Below are positions 39,086 to 47,465 of a DNA stretch of 64,000 nt, in pieces. The position numbers and the translations under genes are program-made. The notes under the pieces are model-generated. The model did not search any database. It saw only the letters and a list, made by a program, of their open reading frames with translations, and was not told where the DNA came from. Numbering within the stretch: position 1 is the first letter of the stretch; every line of letters starts with the position of its first letter. Source of the DNA: Acidobacteriota bacterium (GTDB lineage Bacteria > Acidobacteriota > Thermoanaerobaculia > UBA5066); NCBI GenBank assembly GCA_029781975.1, contig JAKOVQ010000023.1:62001-126000 (forward strand). The letters are read 5' to 3'.

Positions 39086-39982
39086 AAGGTCGGTGATCCC
39101 AATCTCGACCTGGCGGGGGTGCAGGGGGCGGTGTGGGAGCTGATCGTGGCGCCGGAGGGGGTGGCGAAGGCGCTGGAGGAGGGGCCGGGGAGGCGGGAGG
39201 CGCTGGCGGCGCTGCTGGCGGGAGACGAGCGGGCGACGGCCGAGGAGCGGCTGGACGTCTACGCGAACATGTACTTCTTCCGGATCAAGGCGGCGCTGGA
39301 GGAGGACTTCCCGCGGACTGCGGCGGTCCTGGGAGAGGCCCGGTGGCACAACCTGGTGACCGACTACCTCCTGGCGCACCCGTCGACGCACTGGTCGCTC
39401 CGGTGGGTGGGGCGGCGCTTGCCGGCCTTCGTCCGGGCGCGGTCGGGGCGGGAGGGCTTCCCCCCCTGGCTGGGCGATCTCTCCGAGCTGGAGTGGGCCC
39501 GCGGCGCCGCCTTCCAGGCCGAGGACGCGCCGGCCGCGACCCGGGCCGACCTGGCCGCCGTCGCGCCGGAAAGGTGGGGCGAGCTGCGGTTCGCGGCAGT
39601 GCCGGGGGCTCAGCTCCTGGTGCTGGGATGGGACGTGCCTGCCGCCTGGGACGCCCTGGAGGAGCAGCGGGGGTCGGGCGGACCGGTCCCGGACGTCCCG
39701 GTCGGGCCCCGGACCGTCCTGGTCTACAGAGAAGCTGGCGACGACGCCCACGAGGCGTTGGAGGGGGGCGAGGCCCACGCAACCCGCATGTTGTTCGAGG
39801 GAAGAGACTTCGCCGAGGTGTGCGAGACGTTCCTCCCGGCTGTGGAGGACGCTGCAGAGGGCACCGCCGAGATCTCGCCCGAGGCCGCGGAGGCCGCCGG
39901 CGCACGGGCGGTGGCGCTTCTCGTCTCGCTCGTCGACCGCGGAGTCCTCCGCCTGGCTCGCCCGGCCGGTGAGGCTGGCTGA
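39047..39982 (+). CDS. bufC: DUF2063 partner of the MNIO enzyme (MbnC-like)
   Basis: 311 residues from the GTG at 39047, preferred because GGAGAG lies 6 bases upstream; an ATG at 39056 is also in frame. The N-terminal DUF2063 domain is clear: 'LAGVQGAVWELIVAPEGVAKAL', 'ERLDVYANMYFFRIKAALEEDFPRTAAVLG' and 'LVTDYLLAHPSTHWSLRWVGRRLPAFV'. Such proteins bind the precursor leader and form a complex with the MNIO enzyme. The first about 13 residues come from the REP-like element and are probably not part of the fold. No DoxX-like membrane gene (bufD) follows: the next gene is unrelated. Confidence 0.88.
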   Translation: MTRMEITDHRPDPKVGDPNLDLAGVQGAVWELIVAPEGVAKALEEGPGRREALAALLAGDERATAEERLDVYANMYFFRIKAALEEDFPRTAAVLGEARWHNLVTDYLLAHPSTHWSLRWVGRRLPAFVRARSGREGFPPWLGDLSELEWARGAAFQAEDAPAATRADLAAVAPERWGELRFAAVPGAQLLVLGWDVPAAWDALEEQRGSGGPVPDVPVGPRTVLVYREAGDDAHEALEGGEAHATRMLFEGRDFAEVCETFLPAVEDAAEGTAEISPEAAEAAGARAVALLVSLVDRGVLRLARPAGEAG

Positions 39983-40095
39983 GATTCATCTGGCGGGAGC
40001 GTTAGTTGATCCTCCACCGGAGCACTCCATGGAAACGATGCCGCGGGTGGATCCCTCCCGCCTGCGGACATCCCGTTTCACCCGAGGAGGCGCCC

Positions 40096-41553
40096 ATGTC
40101 GCGTTCGGTCTCGCGTCGGCTCCTGTCGATCCTCGCCGCCGCCCTCGTCCTCCCGCTCCTCGCCCTGCCTGTGGCCGCCGACGGCCGCGCCTCCCCGGAG
40201 AGCCACGAGGCCCGGGGCGCCTTCGCCGTCGAGGGGACCGTCAGCGCGATCACGTCCCTTCCGACTCCCGGCTCCGCGCCGGTCCTCTCCCTCCTCGGCG
40301 GGCTGATCTCGATCGACACCGCCGGAGCCGAGGTGAAGCTCCCCGACGGCTCCACCGGAACCGTCGCGGACATCGCCGTCGGGAGCCGGATCGTCGCCCT
40401 GGTGGCCGACCCGGGCACCGCGACCGGGCCGCTGGCCGCCCAGCTGATCGTCGTCCTCGGCGTCCAGGACGAGGCGACGCTGCGCGGGACGGTCCAGGCG
40501 GTCGACGCCTCCGCGATGACCTTCCAGATGCTCGGCCTGACGATCCACGTCACCGACAAGACCTCCTTCGGCGGCCCGTTCGAGGGGGCGAGCACCTCGA
40601 GCATCGACGACCTCCACGTGGGCGACCAGGTGCAGGCGGGGGTCACCTCGGTGAACGACGAGATCGTCGCGCGGCGCGTGATCGTGACCACGCTGATCCC
40701 GCCCGAGACCGACCGCTACACGGGGACGGTGAAGTCGATCGCGGCCGATTCGTGGGTCGTCACCGTGAACGGGATCGACACGACCTTCGCCGTGAACGCT
40801 TCGACGAAGATCGTGGGCGACCCGAAGGTGGGCGAGAAGGTCGACGTCCTGGCGCAGAAGGACTCCTCGGGCGCGCTGACGGCGCTCCTCATCCTCGGCC
40901 GCCCGGCGACTTCCGGGCCCGCGACGCGCCTGCACGGCGTGGTGAAGGAGACGAACCCGACCGCCTGGGTGATCACGATGAGCGAGCGGGACGTGACGGT
41001 GGGGATCACGGACAAGACGAAGTTCGTGGGCGACCCGACCGTGGGTGACACCGTCGACGTGGTCGGGCAGTACGACCCGAGCGGCGCGCTGACGGCGCTG
41101 ATGATCATGAAGTCGGTCCCCGTCCCGACGCCGCCGGCCGTCGTCGCCTTCCGCGGCGTCGTCCAGACGATCGCCACCGACGCGTGGGGGATCAAGGTGG
41201 GCGACGCGACCCTGAACGTCCTCGTGACCGACAGGACCCGGATCGTCGGGAGCCCGAAGGTGGGCGATACGGTCGACGTGGCCGCGACGAAGGCGGACGA
41301 CGGCACGCTGACGGCGCTCGCGATCGCGCGGGCCGACTCGACGGGCGCCGGAGACCCCTCCCCGGGCCAGTCGAGCTTCGTCGGGACGGTCAAGGGGATC
41401 ACGCCGCTCGTCTGGACGGTGGGCGACGTCCACGTCCTGATCACGCCGATGACGAGGATCGTGGGCAAGCCGGCGGTGGGCGATACCGTGAAGGTGACCG
41501 GTCGCCGGGCGTCGGGCGGCGACGTCGTCGCCCAGACCATCGAGAAGCAATGA
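40096..41553 (+). CDS. Secreted DUF5666-repeat protein
   Basis: 485 residues from the ATG at 40096 (AGGAGG upstream). Signal peptide about 1-29 ('LLSILAAALVLPLLALPVAA'). The rest is about six modules of roughly 70 residues following the pattern G-x-V-x-x-I ... W-x-V-x-V ... V-T-x-x-T-x-I-x-G-x-P-x-V-G-D-x-V-D-V ... G-x-L-T-A-L, e.g. 'TKFVGDPTVGDTVDVVGQYD' and 'TRIVGSPKVGDTVDVAATKA'. These match small beta-barrel DUF5666 domains. The function of such arrays is unknown. It is transcribed alone and ends at a strong terminator. Confidence 0.82.
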   Translation: MSRSVSRRLLSILAAALVLPLLALPVAADGRASPESHEARGAFAVEGTVSAITSLPTPGSAPVLSLLGGLISIDTAGAEVKLPDGSTGTVADIAVGSRIVALVADPGTATGPLAAQLIVVLGVQDEATLRGTVQAVDASAMTFQMLGLTIHVTDKTSFGGPFEGASTSSIDDLHVGDQVQAGVTSVNDEIVARRVIVTTLIPPETDRYTGTVKSIAADSWVVTVNGIDTTFAVNASTKIVGDPKVGEKVDVLAQKDSSGALTALLILGRPATSGPATRLHGVVKETNPTAWVITMSERDVTVGITDKTKFVGDPTVGDTVDVVGQYDPSGALTALMIMKSVPVPTPPAVVAFRGVVQTIATDAWGIKVGDATLNVLVTDRTRIVGSPKVGDTVDVAATKADDGTLTALAIARADSTGAGDPSPGQSSFVGTVKGITPLVWTVGDVHVLITPMTRIVGKPAVGDTVKVTGRRASGGDVVAQTIEKQ

Positions 41554-41660
41554 CGGGACCCGGCACGGGTCCCTCGGTCTCCGTGGCGGCGGGGCCGCCG
41601 TCGGAGGGGCTCCGTCCCTCCATCCCGTTCGGTTGAGGGTGAGCTCGGTTCGATCACCGG

Positions 41661-41688
41661 AAAGGGGGGCGCGAGCCCCCCTTTCCCT
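41661..41688 (+). terminator. Rho-independent terminator
   Basis: Perfect 10-bp stem AAAGGGGGGC (41661-41670) with GCCCCCCTTT (41675-41684), 4-base GCGA loop, followed by CCCTTTT. It ends the DUF5666 gene transcript about 110 bases after the stop. Confidence 0.8.
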
Positions 41689-41763
41689 TTTGCGGGGCCT
41701 CGCCGTCGCACGGGTGGTCCTCCGCGCCCGGCAGGTGCCGAACCGCTGGCATACTGGCTCGGC

Positions 41764-43281
41764 ATGCGCACGAGGCTCCTGCTGGCCGCCACCGTCGCAG
41801 CGGGGCTCTGGTCGTGCACGGGCCACGTCCGTGAGCGCGCCCTGACGCTTTCCCTTCCCTACGACCTCGCGACGCTCAACCCCGGGGCTCGCGACCGCCT
41901 CAGCGACTTCGCCCTCCTCTCGAACCTCTACGAGCCGCTGGTGACGACCGACGCGAGCCTCAAGGTCCTCCCGTGCCTCGCCGAGCGGTGGGAGAACCCG
42001 GACCTGACGACGTGGATCTTCCACCTCCGGAAGGGGGTGTCGTTCCACGACGGCACCCCCCTCACCGCGGAGGACGTCGTCTACTCGCTGCAGCGCCTCC
42101 GCGCCGACGAGTCCCTCGAGGCCCGGAGGCACGTCTCCACGATCGATGACGCGCGGGCCGACGGCGAGAGGCGGGTCGTCATCCACACGCGGACCCCTCT
42201 CGCCGACTTCCTCAACCGGATCCGGTTCATCCACGTCTGCCGCAGGGGGGCCACGAAGGAGGAGCTGGAGAGGAAGGCGAACGGCACCGGCCCTTACGAG
42301 CTGGTCTCCTTCCGTCGCGGGGAGGAGATGGTCCTCCGGCGCAGCTCCGGCTACTGGGGCCCGCGGCCGGCGATCGACCACGCCGTGATCCGTCTCGACC
42401 GCACGGCGGATCAGGCGGTGGCAGACCTCGAGTCCGGCGGCAGCGGCTTCGTCCAGGCGAACTCCTTCGCGGCGATCCGCGCGGCCCGCGGGCGCCCCGG
42501 CCTGACGATGGCGGAGGTCCCGAGCATCACGGTGAAGCTGCTGTTCTTCGACGTCGCCAGCGAGCGGACGCCCTTCGTGAGGGGGGAACGGAACCCGTTC
42601 CGGGACCGGCGGGTGAGGGAGGCGATCGACGTCGGCGTCGACCGGGATCGGCTGGCCCGCCGGCTCTCGGTCCCCGCGGTCCCGGCGTTCCAGCTCGTCC
42701 AGCCCTTCATCTTCGGCTACGACCCCGACCTGGCCGCCCCCGTCCCGAGCGTGGAGCGCGCCCGGTCCCTCCTGGCCGAGGCGGGGTGGAAGGACGGCTT
42801 CGAGGCAACGCTCCACACCCGCCGTCTCCTCGCGGACGGGGCGGTCGCCCTTCGCGAGGAGCTCGCTCCGCTCGGGATCCGGCTGAACCTCGAGCTCCTG
42901 AGCGAGGAGGCGTTCTTCGCCGCGACGCGCGAGCGGCCGGAGTTCGTCATGGGGCTCACCCGGTTCGGGTGCCCGACCGGCGACGCGGCCAACTTCCTCG
43001 ACGCGGCGCTCCACACGCCGGACCCGGCCCATGGGTACGGCAGCGTGAACAACGGCGGCTACGCCAACCCGGAGGTGGACGGGCTGATCGAGCAGGCCGC
43101 GCGGGAGCTGACCCCGTCCCTGCGCCGGCCCCTCCTGGAGCGGATCATGCGGATCGCCTCCCGCGACCTCGCCTGGATCCCCCTCTACGTCGACCGCGAC
43201 GTCTACGTCTTCGACGCGGGGCTCGCGTGGCGCCCGCGCCTGGACAACTACGTCATCGTCTCCGAGATCGAGGCGCGCTGA
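41764..43281 (+). CDS. Family 5 solute-binding lipoprotein (ABC peptide type)
   Basis: 505 residues. A signal sequence ends in 'LWSC' with Cys18, a plausible lipobox. The body matches SBP_bac_5: 'LTLSLPYDLATLNPGA', 'LLSNLYEPLVTTDASLKVLPCLAERWE', 'TWIFHLRKGVSFHDGTPLTAEDVVYSLQRL', 'NGTGPYELVSFRRGEEMVLRR' and 'RRVREAIDVGVDRDRLARRL'. Proteins of this family bind oligopeptides or other solutes for an ABC importer. No permease or ATPase gene is nearby, so the partner transporter is elsewhere or it acts as an orphan sensor. It stands alone between a terminator and a convergent SnoaL-like gene. Confidence 0.88.
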   Translation: MRTRLLLAATVAAGLWSCTGHVRERALTLSLPYDLATLNPGARDRLSDFALLSNLYEPLVTTDASLKVLPCLAERWENPDLTTWIFHLRKGVSFHDGTPLTAEDVVYSLQRLRADESLEARRHVSTIDDARADGERRVVIHTRTPLADFLNRIRFIHVCRRGATKEELERKANGTGPYELVSFRRGEEMVLRRSSGYWGPRPAIDHAVIRLDRTADQAVADLESGGSGFVQANSFAAIRAARGRPGLTMAEVPSITVKLLFFDVASERTPFVRGERNPFRDRRVREAIDVGVDRDRLARRLSVPAVPAFQLVQPFIFGYDPDLAAPVPSVERARSLLAEAGWKDGFEATLHTRRLLADGAVALREELAPLGIRLNLELLSEEAFFAATRERPEFVMGLTRFGCPTGDAANFLDAALHTPDPAHGYGSVNNGGYANPEVDGLIEQAARELTPSLRRPLLERIMRIASRDLAWIPLYVDRDVYVFDAGLAWRPRLDNYVIVSEIEAR

Positions 43282-43319
43282 GGCCGGCCCCTCGCGGGCG
43301 GCGATCCGCTCCGGGGGGC

Positions 43320-43682
43320 TCAGCCCTTCTGGTAGAAGAAGCGTTCCGAGGCCACCTTGCCGTCCTTCCACGTCCGGACCGACACCTGGTGCATCTTCGA
43401 GCGCGGCGCCCCCTTGAACGTGAGGTCGAGCGTCCACTCCGAGAAGGAGACGCCGTCGGCGACCGCCACCGGCCCGAGCGTGGCGCCGTGGAACGTCTCG
43501 ACCGCGGCGAGGAAGGCCTCCTCGCGGGCCCGGTTCGCGGCCTTGCCGACCGTGGGCGGCTCGTCGTTCTCCTGCATCGTCACGTCGTCGGCGTAGAAGC
43601 GGTCGAAGGCGCCGAGGATGTCGCCCTGGAGGACCGTCCGGTTCAGCTCGTTCTCGAGGGGGAGGATGTCGTTCTGGCTCAT
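43320..43682 (-). CDS. SnoaL-like (NTF2-fold) protein
   Basis: 120 residues, the size of a single cone-shaped NTF2/SnoaL domain: 'LNRTVLQGDILGAFDRFYADDVTMQEN', a middle helix, and strands 'GVSFSEWTLDLTFKGAPRSKMHQVSVRTWKDGKVASERFFYQ'. Members are small-molecule isomerases, hydrolases or binding proteins; no specific activity can be assigned. It lies downstream of the MarR gene on the same strand but behind a terminator, so it likely has its own promoter in the A/T-rich stretch at about 43700-43740 and may be a target of that regulator. Confidence 0.8.
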   Translation of the reverse strand: MSQNDILPLENELNRTVLQGDILGAFDRFYADDVTMQENDEPPTVGKAANRAREEAFLAAVETFHGATLGPVAVADGVSFSEWTLDLTFKGAPRSKMHQVSVRTWKDGKVASERFFYQKG

Positions 43683-43740
43683 GGTCTTTCCTTTCCTTGC
43701 TGGTCCGACATTCGTCTGATATATGGTTGATTGGTCATCT

Positions 43741-43772
43741 AAAAAGGGCGGCCCGAGCTCTCCGGGCCTCCC
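43741..43772 (-). terminator. Rho-independent terminator of the MarR gene
   Basis: On the minus strand a 10-bp stem with one mismatch (43763-43772 pairing with 43746-43755, GGGAGGCCCG / CGGGCCGCCC), 7-base loop, then TTTTT. It begins 6 bases past the MarR stop. Confidence 0.85.
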
Positions 43773-43778
43773 CGGGTT

Positions 43779-44252
43779 TCACTCTTTCCGGATCGCCTCC
43801 AGGATCTGGAGGAGCCGCTCGACGTCGGCCCTCGGGAGCCGCCCCAGCGCCTCCTCGTCGGCCCTGAGGACGACGGCGTCCATCCGGGCCAGGAGCGCGA
43901 GGCCGTCCTTCGTCACCTCGCACAGGACCCGCCGGCGGTCCCGCGGGCAGCGGGTGCGGCGGACGAGCCCCTTCGCCTCGAGGCGGTCGAGGAGACGGGT
44001 GACGCCGGGCGTCTCCTCGATGAGGCGCTCGCCGATCTCGAGGGTGGGGAGCCCCCCCTCGCCCGCCCCGCGCAGGATGCGGAGGACGTTGTACTGCTGG
44101 AGCGTCACGCCGTGCGGCTCGACGACCGCGGAGACCCTCCGCCTCACCATGTCGGCCGTCTTCAGGAGCGCGACCGTCCCCTCGGCCGCCGCCGAGGCGA
44201 ACGGCTTCGTCTGCTTCAGCTCGTCGAGGAGGGGGGAGCGTTTCCGCGTCAC
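43779..44252 (-). CDS. MarR-family transcriptional regulator
   Basis: 157 residues from the GTG at 44252. The winged helix-turn-helix is clear: 'VTLQQYNVLRILRGAGEGGLPTLEIGERLIEETPGVTRLLDRLEAKGLVRRTRCPRDRRRVLCEVT', flanked by dimerisation helices. An ATG at 44282 is in frame, but the -10 box lies downstream of it, so the transcript should begin at about the GTG, making it leaderless. It probably represses its own gene through the palindrome in the promoter and perhaps the SnoaL-like gene; the ligand is unknown. Confidence 0.87.
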   Translation of the reverse strand: MTRKRSPLLDELKQTKPFASAAAEGTVALLKTADMVRRRVSAVVEPHGVTLQQYNVLRILRGAGEGGLPTLEIGERLIEETPGVTRLLDRLEAKGLVRRTRCPRDRRRVLCEVTKDGLALLARMDAVVLRADEEALGRLPRADVERLLQILEAIRKE

Positions 44253-44258
44253 GGCTGC

Positions 44259-44287
44259 AATATGGGCCGAAAAACATGACATGTCAA
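44259..44287 (-). promoter_or_regulatory. MarR promoter with palindromic operator
   Basis: Minus strand TTGACA (44282-44287), 17-base spacer, CATATT (44259-44264); the GTG start follows 6 bases later. The -35 box overlaps the perfect 10-bp palindrome TGACATGTCA (44277-44286), a fitting site for a MarR dimer. Confidence 0.65.
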
Positions 44288-44438
44288 GTATTGTCTGGTC
44301 CTGTAATTCACGCGCGCACCTCCTGTTTACCGACCGGACGTTCGGTCGCCATCTGACCGGCCGGCGAACGGATTTCCCTTCTCAACCGGTGCGGCCTCGG
44401 TCACAATTCCCGGCACCACGATCCGGGAGGGAGCTCCG

Positions 44439-44873
44439 GTGACGGCGACAGGCGGCGGTGGGGACGGAGGGTCCGGGGGCGAGGCCCCACTGACCACCGC
44501 TTCAGGCGCAACCGTCGTGTCTGCCGTGTCTGCCGCGCAGCGCGCGACCCCCTCGCGGAAGCGGGCTCCCTGCCTCAGCGAAGACACCCGGATCGTCCTC
44601 CTGCAGAAGGGCGCGAAGGGCGTCGCGAAGCGGCGCGGCATCTCGATGCGGACGCTGATCCGTGACCTGAAGGACGGCGGCGAGAGCGCCGCCAGCCTGA
44701 CGGCCCGGATCCGCCGCGACGAGATCCTCGCGCTCCTTCATACCGAGGTCCCCCTGTGCGAGGTGGCCCGGCGCGTGGGGCTTTCGGGGACGCAGGCGCT
44801 GACGCGCTTCTGCAGGCGGCTCCTCGGCGATACGCCGGGGCGGCTGCGGCGGGAGAGCTTCCGGGAGAACTGA
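44439..44873 (+). CDS. Small AraC-type helix-turn-helix protein
   Basis: 144 residues, GTG start after GGGAGGGAG. The first about 45 residues are low-complexity (Gly/Ala/Ser/Thr). The C-terminal part has two HTH units of AraC type: 'RRGISMRTLIRDLKDGGESAASLTARIRRDEILALL' and 'TEVPLCEVARRVGLSGTQALTRFCRRLLGDTPGRLRRE'. No sensor domain is present, so it may be a minimal DNA-binding regulator. It is divergent from the MarR gene (186 bases between starts) and could share its regulatory region. Confidence 0.78.
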   Translation: MTATGGGGDGGSGGEAPLTTASGATVVSAVSAAQRATPSRKRAPCLSEDTRIVLLQKGAKGVAKRRGISMRTLIRDLKDGGESAASLTARIRRDEILALLHTEVPLCEVARRVGLSGTQALTRFCRRLLGDTPGRLRRESFREN

Positions 44874-44920
44874 GCCGAAGCGTTGGACGACGGGCGAGGT
44901 GGGACCGCGGCGACGCCCGG

Positions 44921-45259
44921 TCAGGCCCGGTCGGAGAGGTCGAAGCCGAGCTGAACCAGGATGGACCGTTCGACCTACTCCATGTCTGAGCGAACGAGCT
45001 GACCGACCCTGCCCGAGAGCCTCGGCTTGCTCACCGTCGCGAGTCGATCGGCCATGGCCTTGCGGCGGTGACCCTTCACCGAAACGTACGCTTCGCTGGG
45101 GTAGAGCCGGTCGACATTGGAGGTGAGAGGAACGACCTGGACCCGGTTGAGGAACCTGTTCGAGACGTCGTTGCTGACGATCACGGCGGGCCGTTTCTTT
45201 CGTACCTCACCCCCTGTGGACGGCTCGAGGTTGACCTACCAGACCCCTCGGCATTTCAT
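44921..45259 (-). pseudogene. mazF: MazF/PemK-type toxin gene with two in-frame amber codons
   Basis: Read through, this is a normal 112-codon MazF toxin: 'MKCRGVW', stop, '[23 protein letters not shown]', '[24 protein letters not shown]', '[10 protein letters not shown]', stop, 'VERSILVQLGFDLSDRA'. TAG stands at codon 8 (45236-45238), where the family usually has a second Trp (TGG), and again at 44975-44977 near the end. The ATG at 45259 overlaps the antitoxin stop (ATGA), as in intact modules. A product starting at the internal GTG (45184) would lack the N-terminal strands of the RNase fold. Other genes here use TAG as a true stop, so decay is more likely than recoding. Confidence 0.85.
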
Positions 45260-45477
45260 GGGCGACGTCCGAAGACGGTGGCCTCGGCCCATTCGTTGGC
45301 CTCGGCCTCGCGAGCTTCGTCGGCGGCCATGTCGCGGTAGGCAGCGACGAGGTCCGGGGAGATGACGTGCGGACGAACGAGGGACTCTATGAACCGGCTG
45401 ATCTTGTGGCGGCCGACGACCTGGTGAAGGCCGGCGCAGACGCTCTCATCGACGGAGATCGTGAGCTTCTTCCGCAT
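45256..45477 (-). CDS. RHH-type antitoxin of the MazF-like pair
   Basis: 73 residues from the ATG at 45477. The N-terminus 'MRKKLTISVDESVCAGLHQVVGRHKISRFIESLVRP' is a ribbon-helix-helix DNA-binding domain; the acidic tail 'AAYRDMAADEAREAEANEWAEATV' is the toxin-wrapping segment of MazE/PemI-like antitoxins. It seems intact although its toxin is not, as expected when the toxin is lost first. The upstream extension of the frame is not supported because the promoter lies directly before this ATG. It should autorepress by binding the CGTATG repeats at its start. Confidence 0.85.
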   Translation of the reverse strand: MRKKLTISVDESVCAGLHQVVGRHKISRFIESLVRPHVISPDLVAAYRDMAADEAREAEANEWAEATVFGRRP

Positions 45478-45483
45478 ACGTAC

Positions 45484-45512
45484 TACATACGGGTACTGCG
45501 TCTGCGCGTCAA
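45484..45512 (-). promoter_or_regulatory. Antitoxin promoter with CGTATG direct repeats
   Basis: Minus strand TTGACG (45507-45512), 17-base spacer, TATGTA (45484-45489), then 6 bases to the ATG, so the transcript is probably leaderless. CGTATG occurs twice, spaced 5 bases, over the -10 box and start codon, suitable for RHH binding and autoregulation. Confidence 0.5.
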
Positions 45513-45861
45513 GCGACTGCAGGAGAGGGGTTAAGCGGCGAGCGAAGCGGGGCTGCACCTCTCCGGCCCCCGCTCACCCCCTTTTCCTCTTGTCACCAAA
45601 TGTCAATTGAGCCCCACGCAGGGGGCCGCGTAGCCTCGCCTGGTCATTCGGGGGAGGAGTGAGAGGCCAGATCAGCTGGACGTTTCCGAGGGCCCGCCTG
45701 AGCGTGCGGGCGGCGGTCGCGAACGTACCCGTCGCCGTGCGGATGTCCGCCCGCCCGGCTGCGGCCGGCCATTTCGCACCCCACAGTTGCGGTCAGAGAG
45801 CCATGCCTGGAGTGAGTCAGCCCGAACCCGTCTGGGCGGGGTTCAGCTGGAGTAGCCGCCA
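45513..45861. other. Intergenic region with no recognised gene
   Basis: 349 bases between the antitoxin promoter and the beta-helix gene. Short open frames are present but none has a ribosome site or the local GC3 pattern. An A/T-richer patch at about 45590-45610 (TTGTCACCAAATGTCAATTGA) could hold a promoter or binding site; I see no terminator, repeat or RNA gene. Confidence 0.4.
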
Positions 45862-47457
45862 ATGACTGATCTGTCGTCGTCCCCGGTCTCCACGCGTCCG
45901 AGTGGCCGTGGTCTTCCATTCGACGCGCTGCGTGTCAGGCGGACACGCACGGTACGGGGTCCAGGCGCTACGGCTCCGCTGGCGAGGCTTCTCCTCGCTG
46001 GCGTCCTCGTGGCCAGCGGGTGGTCGCTGTCGGCAGACACGACGGTCAGCGGCAACATCTCGACGTCGACCACGTGGACGCTCGCCGGCAGTCCCTACAT
46101 CGTCACGGGCGCGGTGTCGGTTTCCGGAGCGAACTCGCCGGTGCTGACGATCGAGCCCGGGGTGGTGGTGAAGTTCAATGGCGGGCAGGGACTGTGGATC
46201 GGGAACGGTGGACCTGGGGGGGTGAGCGCGGTGGGAACGGCAGCGCAGCCGATCCGGTTCACGACGACCCAGGGGACGGTGAGCGAGGGGTTGTGGCGAG
46301 GGATCTTCCTGGGGGAGCAGAGCCTCCCGGGCAGCCGGATCGCGAACGCGGTCGTGGAGGGGGCGGGGTCGGCCTACGAAGGCGGGGTGATCGTGGACGG
46401 AGGGTCGCCGACGCTGGACACCGTGACGGCGCAGAAGAACAGGGCCGCGGGAGTCCGGGTCAACGGCGGCTCTCCCACCATCTCGAGCTGCACCGTCACC
46501 CTGGGTAGCCAGCGGGGGATCTGGCTCCTCGGGGGGAACGGCGCTCGGGTGTACGGGAACGTCGTCACGGCCAACGCGTGGGCCGGCATTCAGAACGAGA
46601 GCTCCAGCGCGAGCATCCGCTTCAACACCGTGTCGGGGAACGGAACGGACGGAATTCTCGACGTCAGCGGTGCGCTGAAAGTGCGCGACAACACGGTGGC
46701 GGGCAACGCGACTCCATCCCGGAACACCGACTCGGCGAACAGGACCCTGGATGCTCGCCAGCAGTGGTGGGGCTCCCCGGAGCCGCCGACGGGGTTCGTC
46801 GGCCGTGTCGAATACGATCCGTGGCTCGGCAGCCCGCCCACGCCCCTCTTCGCGATCGGCGCCTTCACCCGATCGACCTCGAGCTTCAACCCTGAAGGCG
46901 CCAGCGTCCGGTTCTCCTTCTCCTTCCCGTCGGCCGCCTCCTGGACGTTCACCGTCACCGACACCGGGGGGACGGACGTCCGGACCTTCAGCGGCTCCGG
47001 CGACGCCGGCTCAGTCGTCTGGGACGGAACCGACGGGGCGGGGACGGCTCCGGCCGACGGCAGCTACACCTACCGCCTCGACGCCGTCGAGACCGCCACG
47101 TCGACCCCCTCCGCGCCCCTTCTGGGCCGAGTGACCCTGGACAGGACGATCCCGATCGCCGACATCGCGACGCCCGGGGAAGGGAACGAGGTCTCCGCTC
47201 CGATCACGGTCGGGGGTACGGCTGCCGGGACCGGGTTCACCGGATACCTGCTCCAGTACGGAAGCGGCGAGTTTCCCCCGACCCTGACGACCAGCGATCA
47301 GGGCTCCGTCGCGGTCACGGCCGGAACCCTCGGGCTCTGGAGCGCCGTCCTCACCGAGCCCGTCTACACGGTGCGGTTGACCGTGAACGCCTCCGGCGGG
47401 AAGAGCGCGGTCCAATCGCTCACCGTGCGGCCGTCCGGCCAGTCGGTCTGCCCGTGA
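45862..47457 (+). CDS. Secreted right-handed beta-helix protein
   Basis: 531 residues. After a basic N-terminal tail there is a signal peptide (about 40-59, 'LARLLLAGVLVASGWSLSA'). Residues about 60-320 form a parallel beta-helix of pectate-lyase/NosD type, e.g. 'LTIEPGVVVKFNGGQGLWIGNGG', 'GGSPTLDTVTAQKNRAAGVRVNGGSPTISSCTV' and 'AGIQNESSSASIRFNTVSGNGTDGI'. A FlgD-like Ig fold ('ASVRFSFSFPSAASWTFTVTD...VVWDGTDGAGTAPADGSYTYRL') follows, then one more beta domain. No catalytic residues stand out, so it is likely adhesive or structural. It opens a three-gene operon: its stop overlaps the next gene's start region. Confidence 0.8.
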   Translation: MTDLSSSPVSTRPSGRGLPFDALRVRRTRTVRGPGATAPLARLLLAGVLVASGWSLSADTTVSGNISTSTTWTLAGSPYIVTGAVSVSGANSPVLTIEPGVVVKFNGGQGLWIGNGGPGGVSAVGTAAQPIRFTTTQGTVSEGLWRGIFLGEQSLPGSRIANAVVEGAGSAYEGGVIVDGGSPTLDTVTAQKNRAAGVRVNGGSPTISSCTVTLGSQRGIWLLGGNGARVYGNVVTANAWAGIQNESSSASIRFNTVSGNGTDGILDVSGALKVRDNTVAGNATPSRNTDSANRTLDARQQWWGSPEPPTGFVGRVEYDPWLGSPPTPLFAIGAFTRSTSSFNPEGASVRFSFSFPSAASWTFTVTDTGGTDVRTFSGSGDAGSVVWDGTDGAGTAPADGSYTYRLDAVETATSTPSAPLLGRVTLDRTIPIADIATPGEGNEVSAPITVGGTAAGTGFTGYLLQYGSGEFPPTLTTSDQGSVAVTAGTLGLWSAVLTEPVYTVRLTVNASGGKSAVQSLTVRPSGQSVCP

Positions 47458-47465
47458 GGAACGCC

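Noticed and set aside
44921-45259. Stop-codon reassignment (TAG read as an amino acid)
   Set aside because: The genes ending at 19001, 23274 and 35110 use TAG as a normal stop, so reassignment is unlikely.
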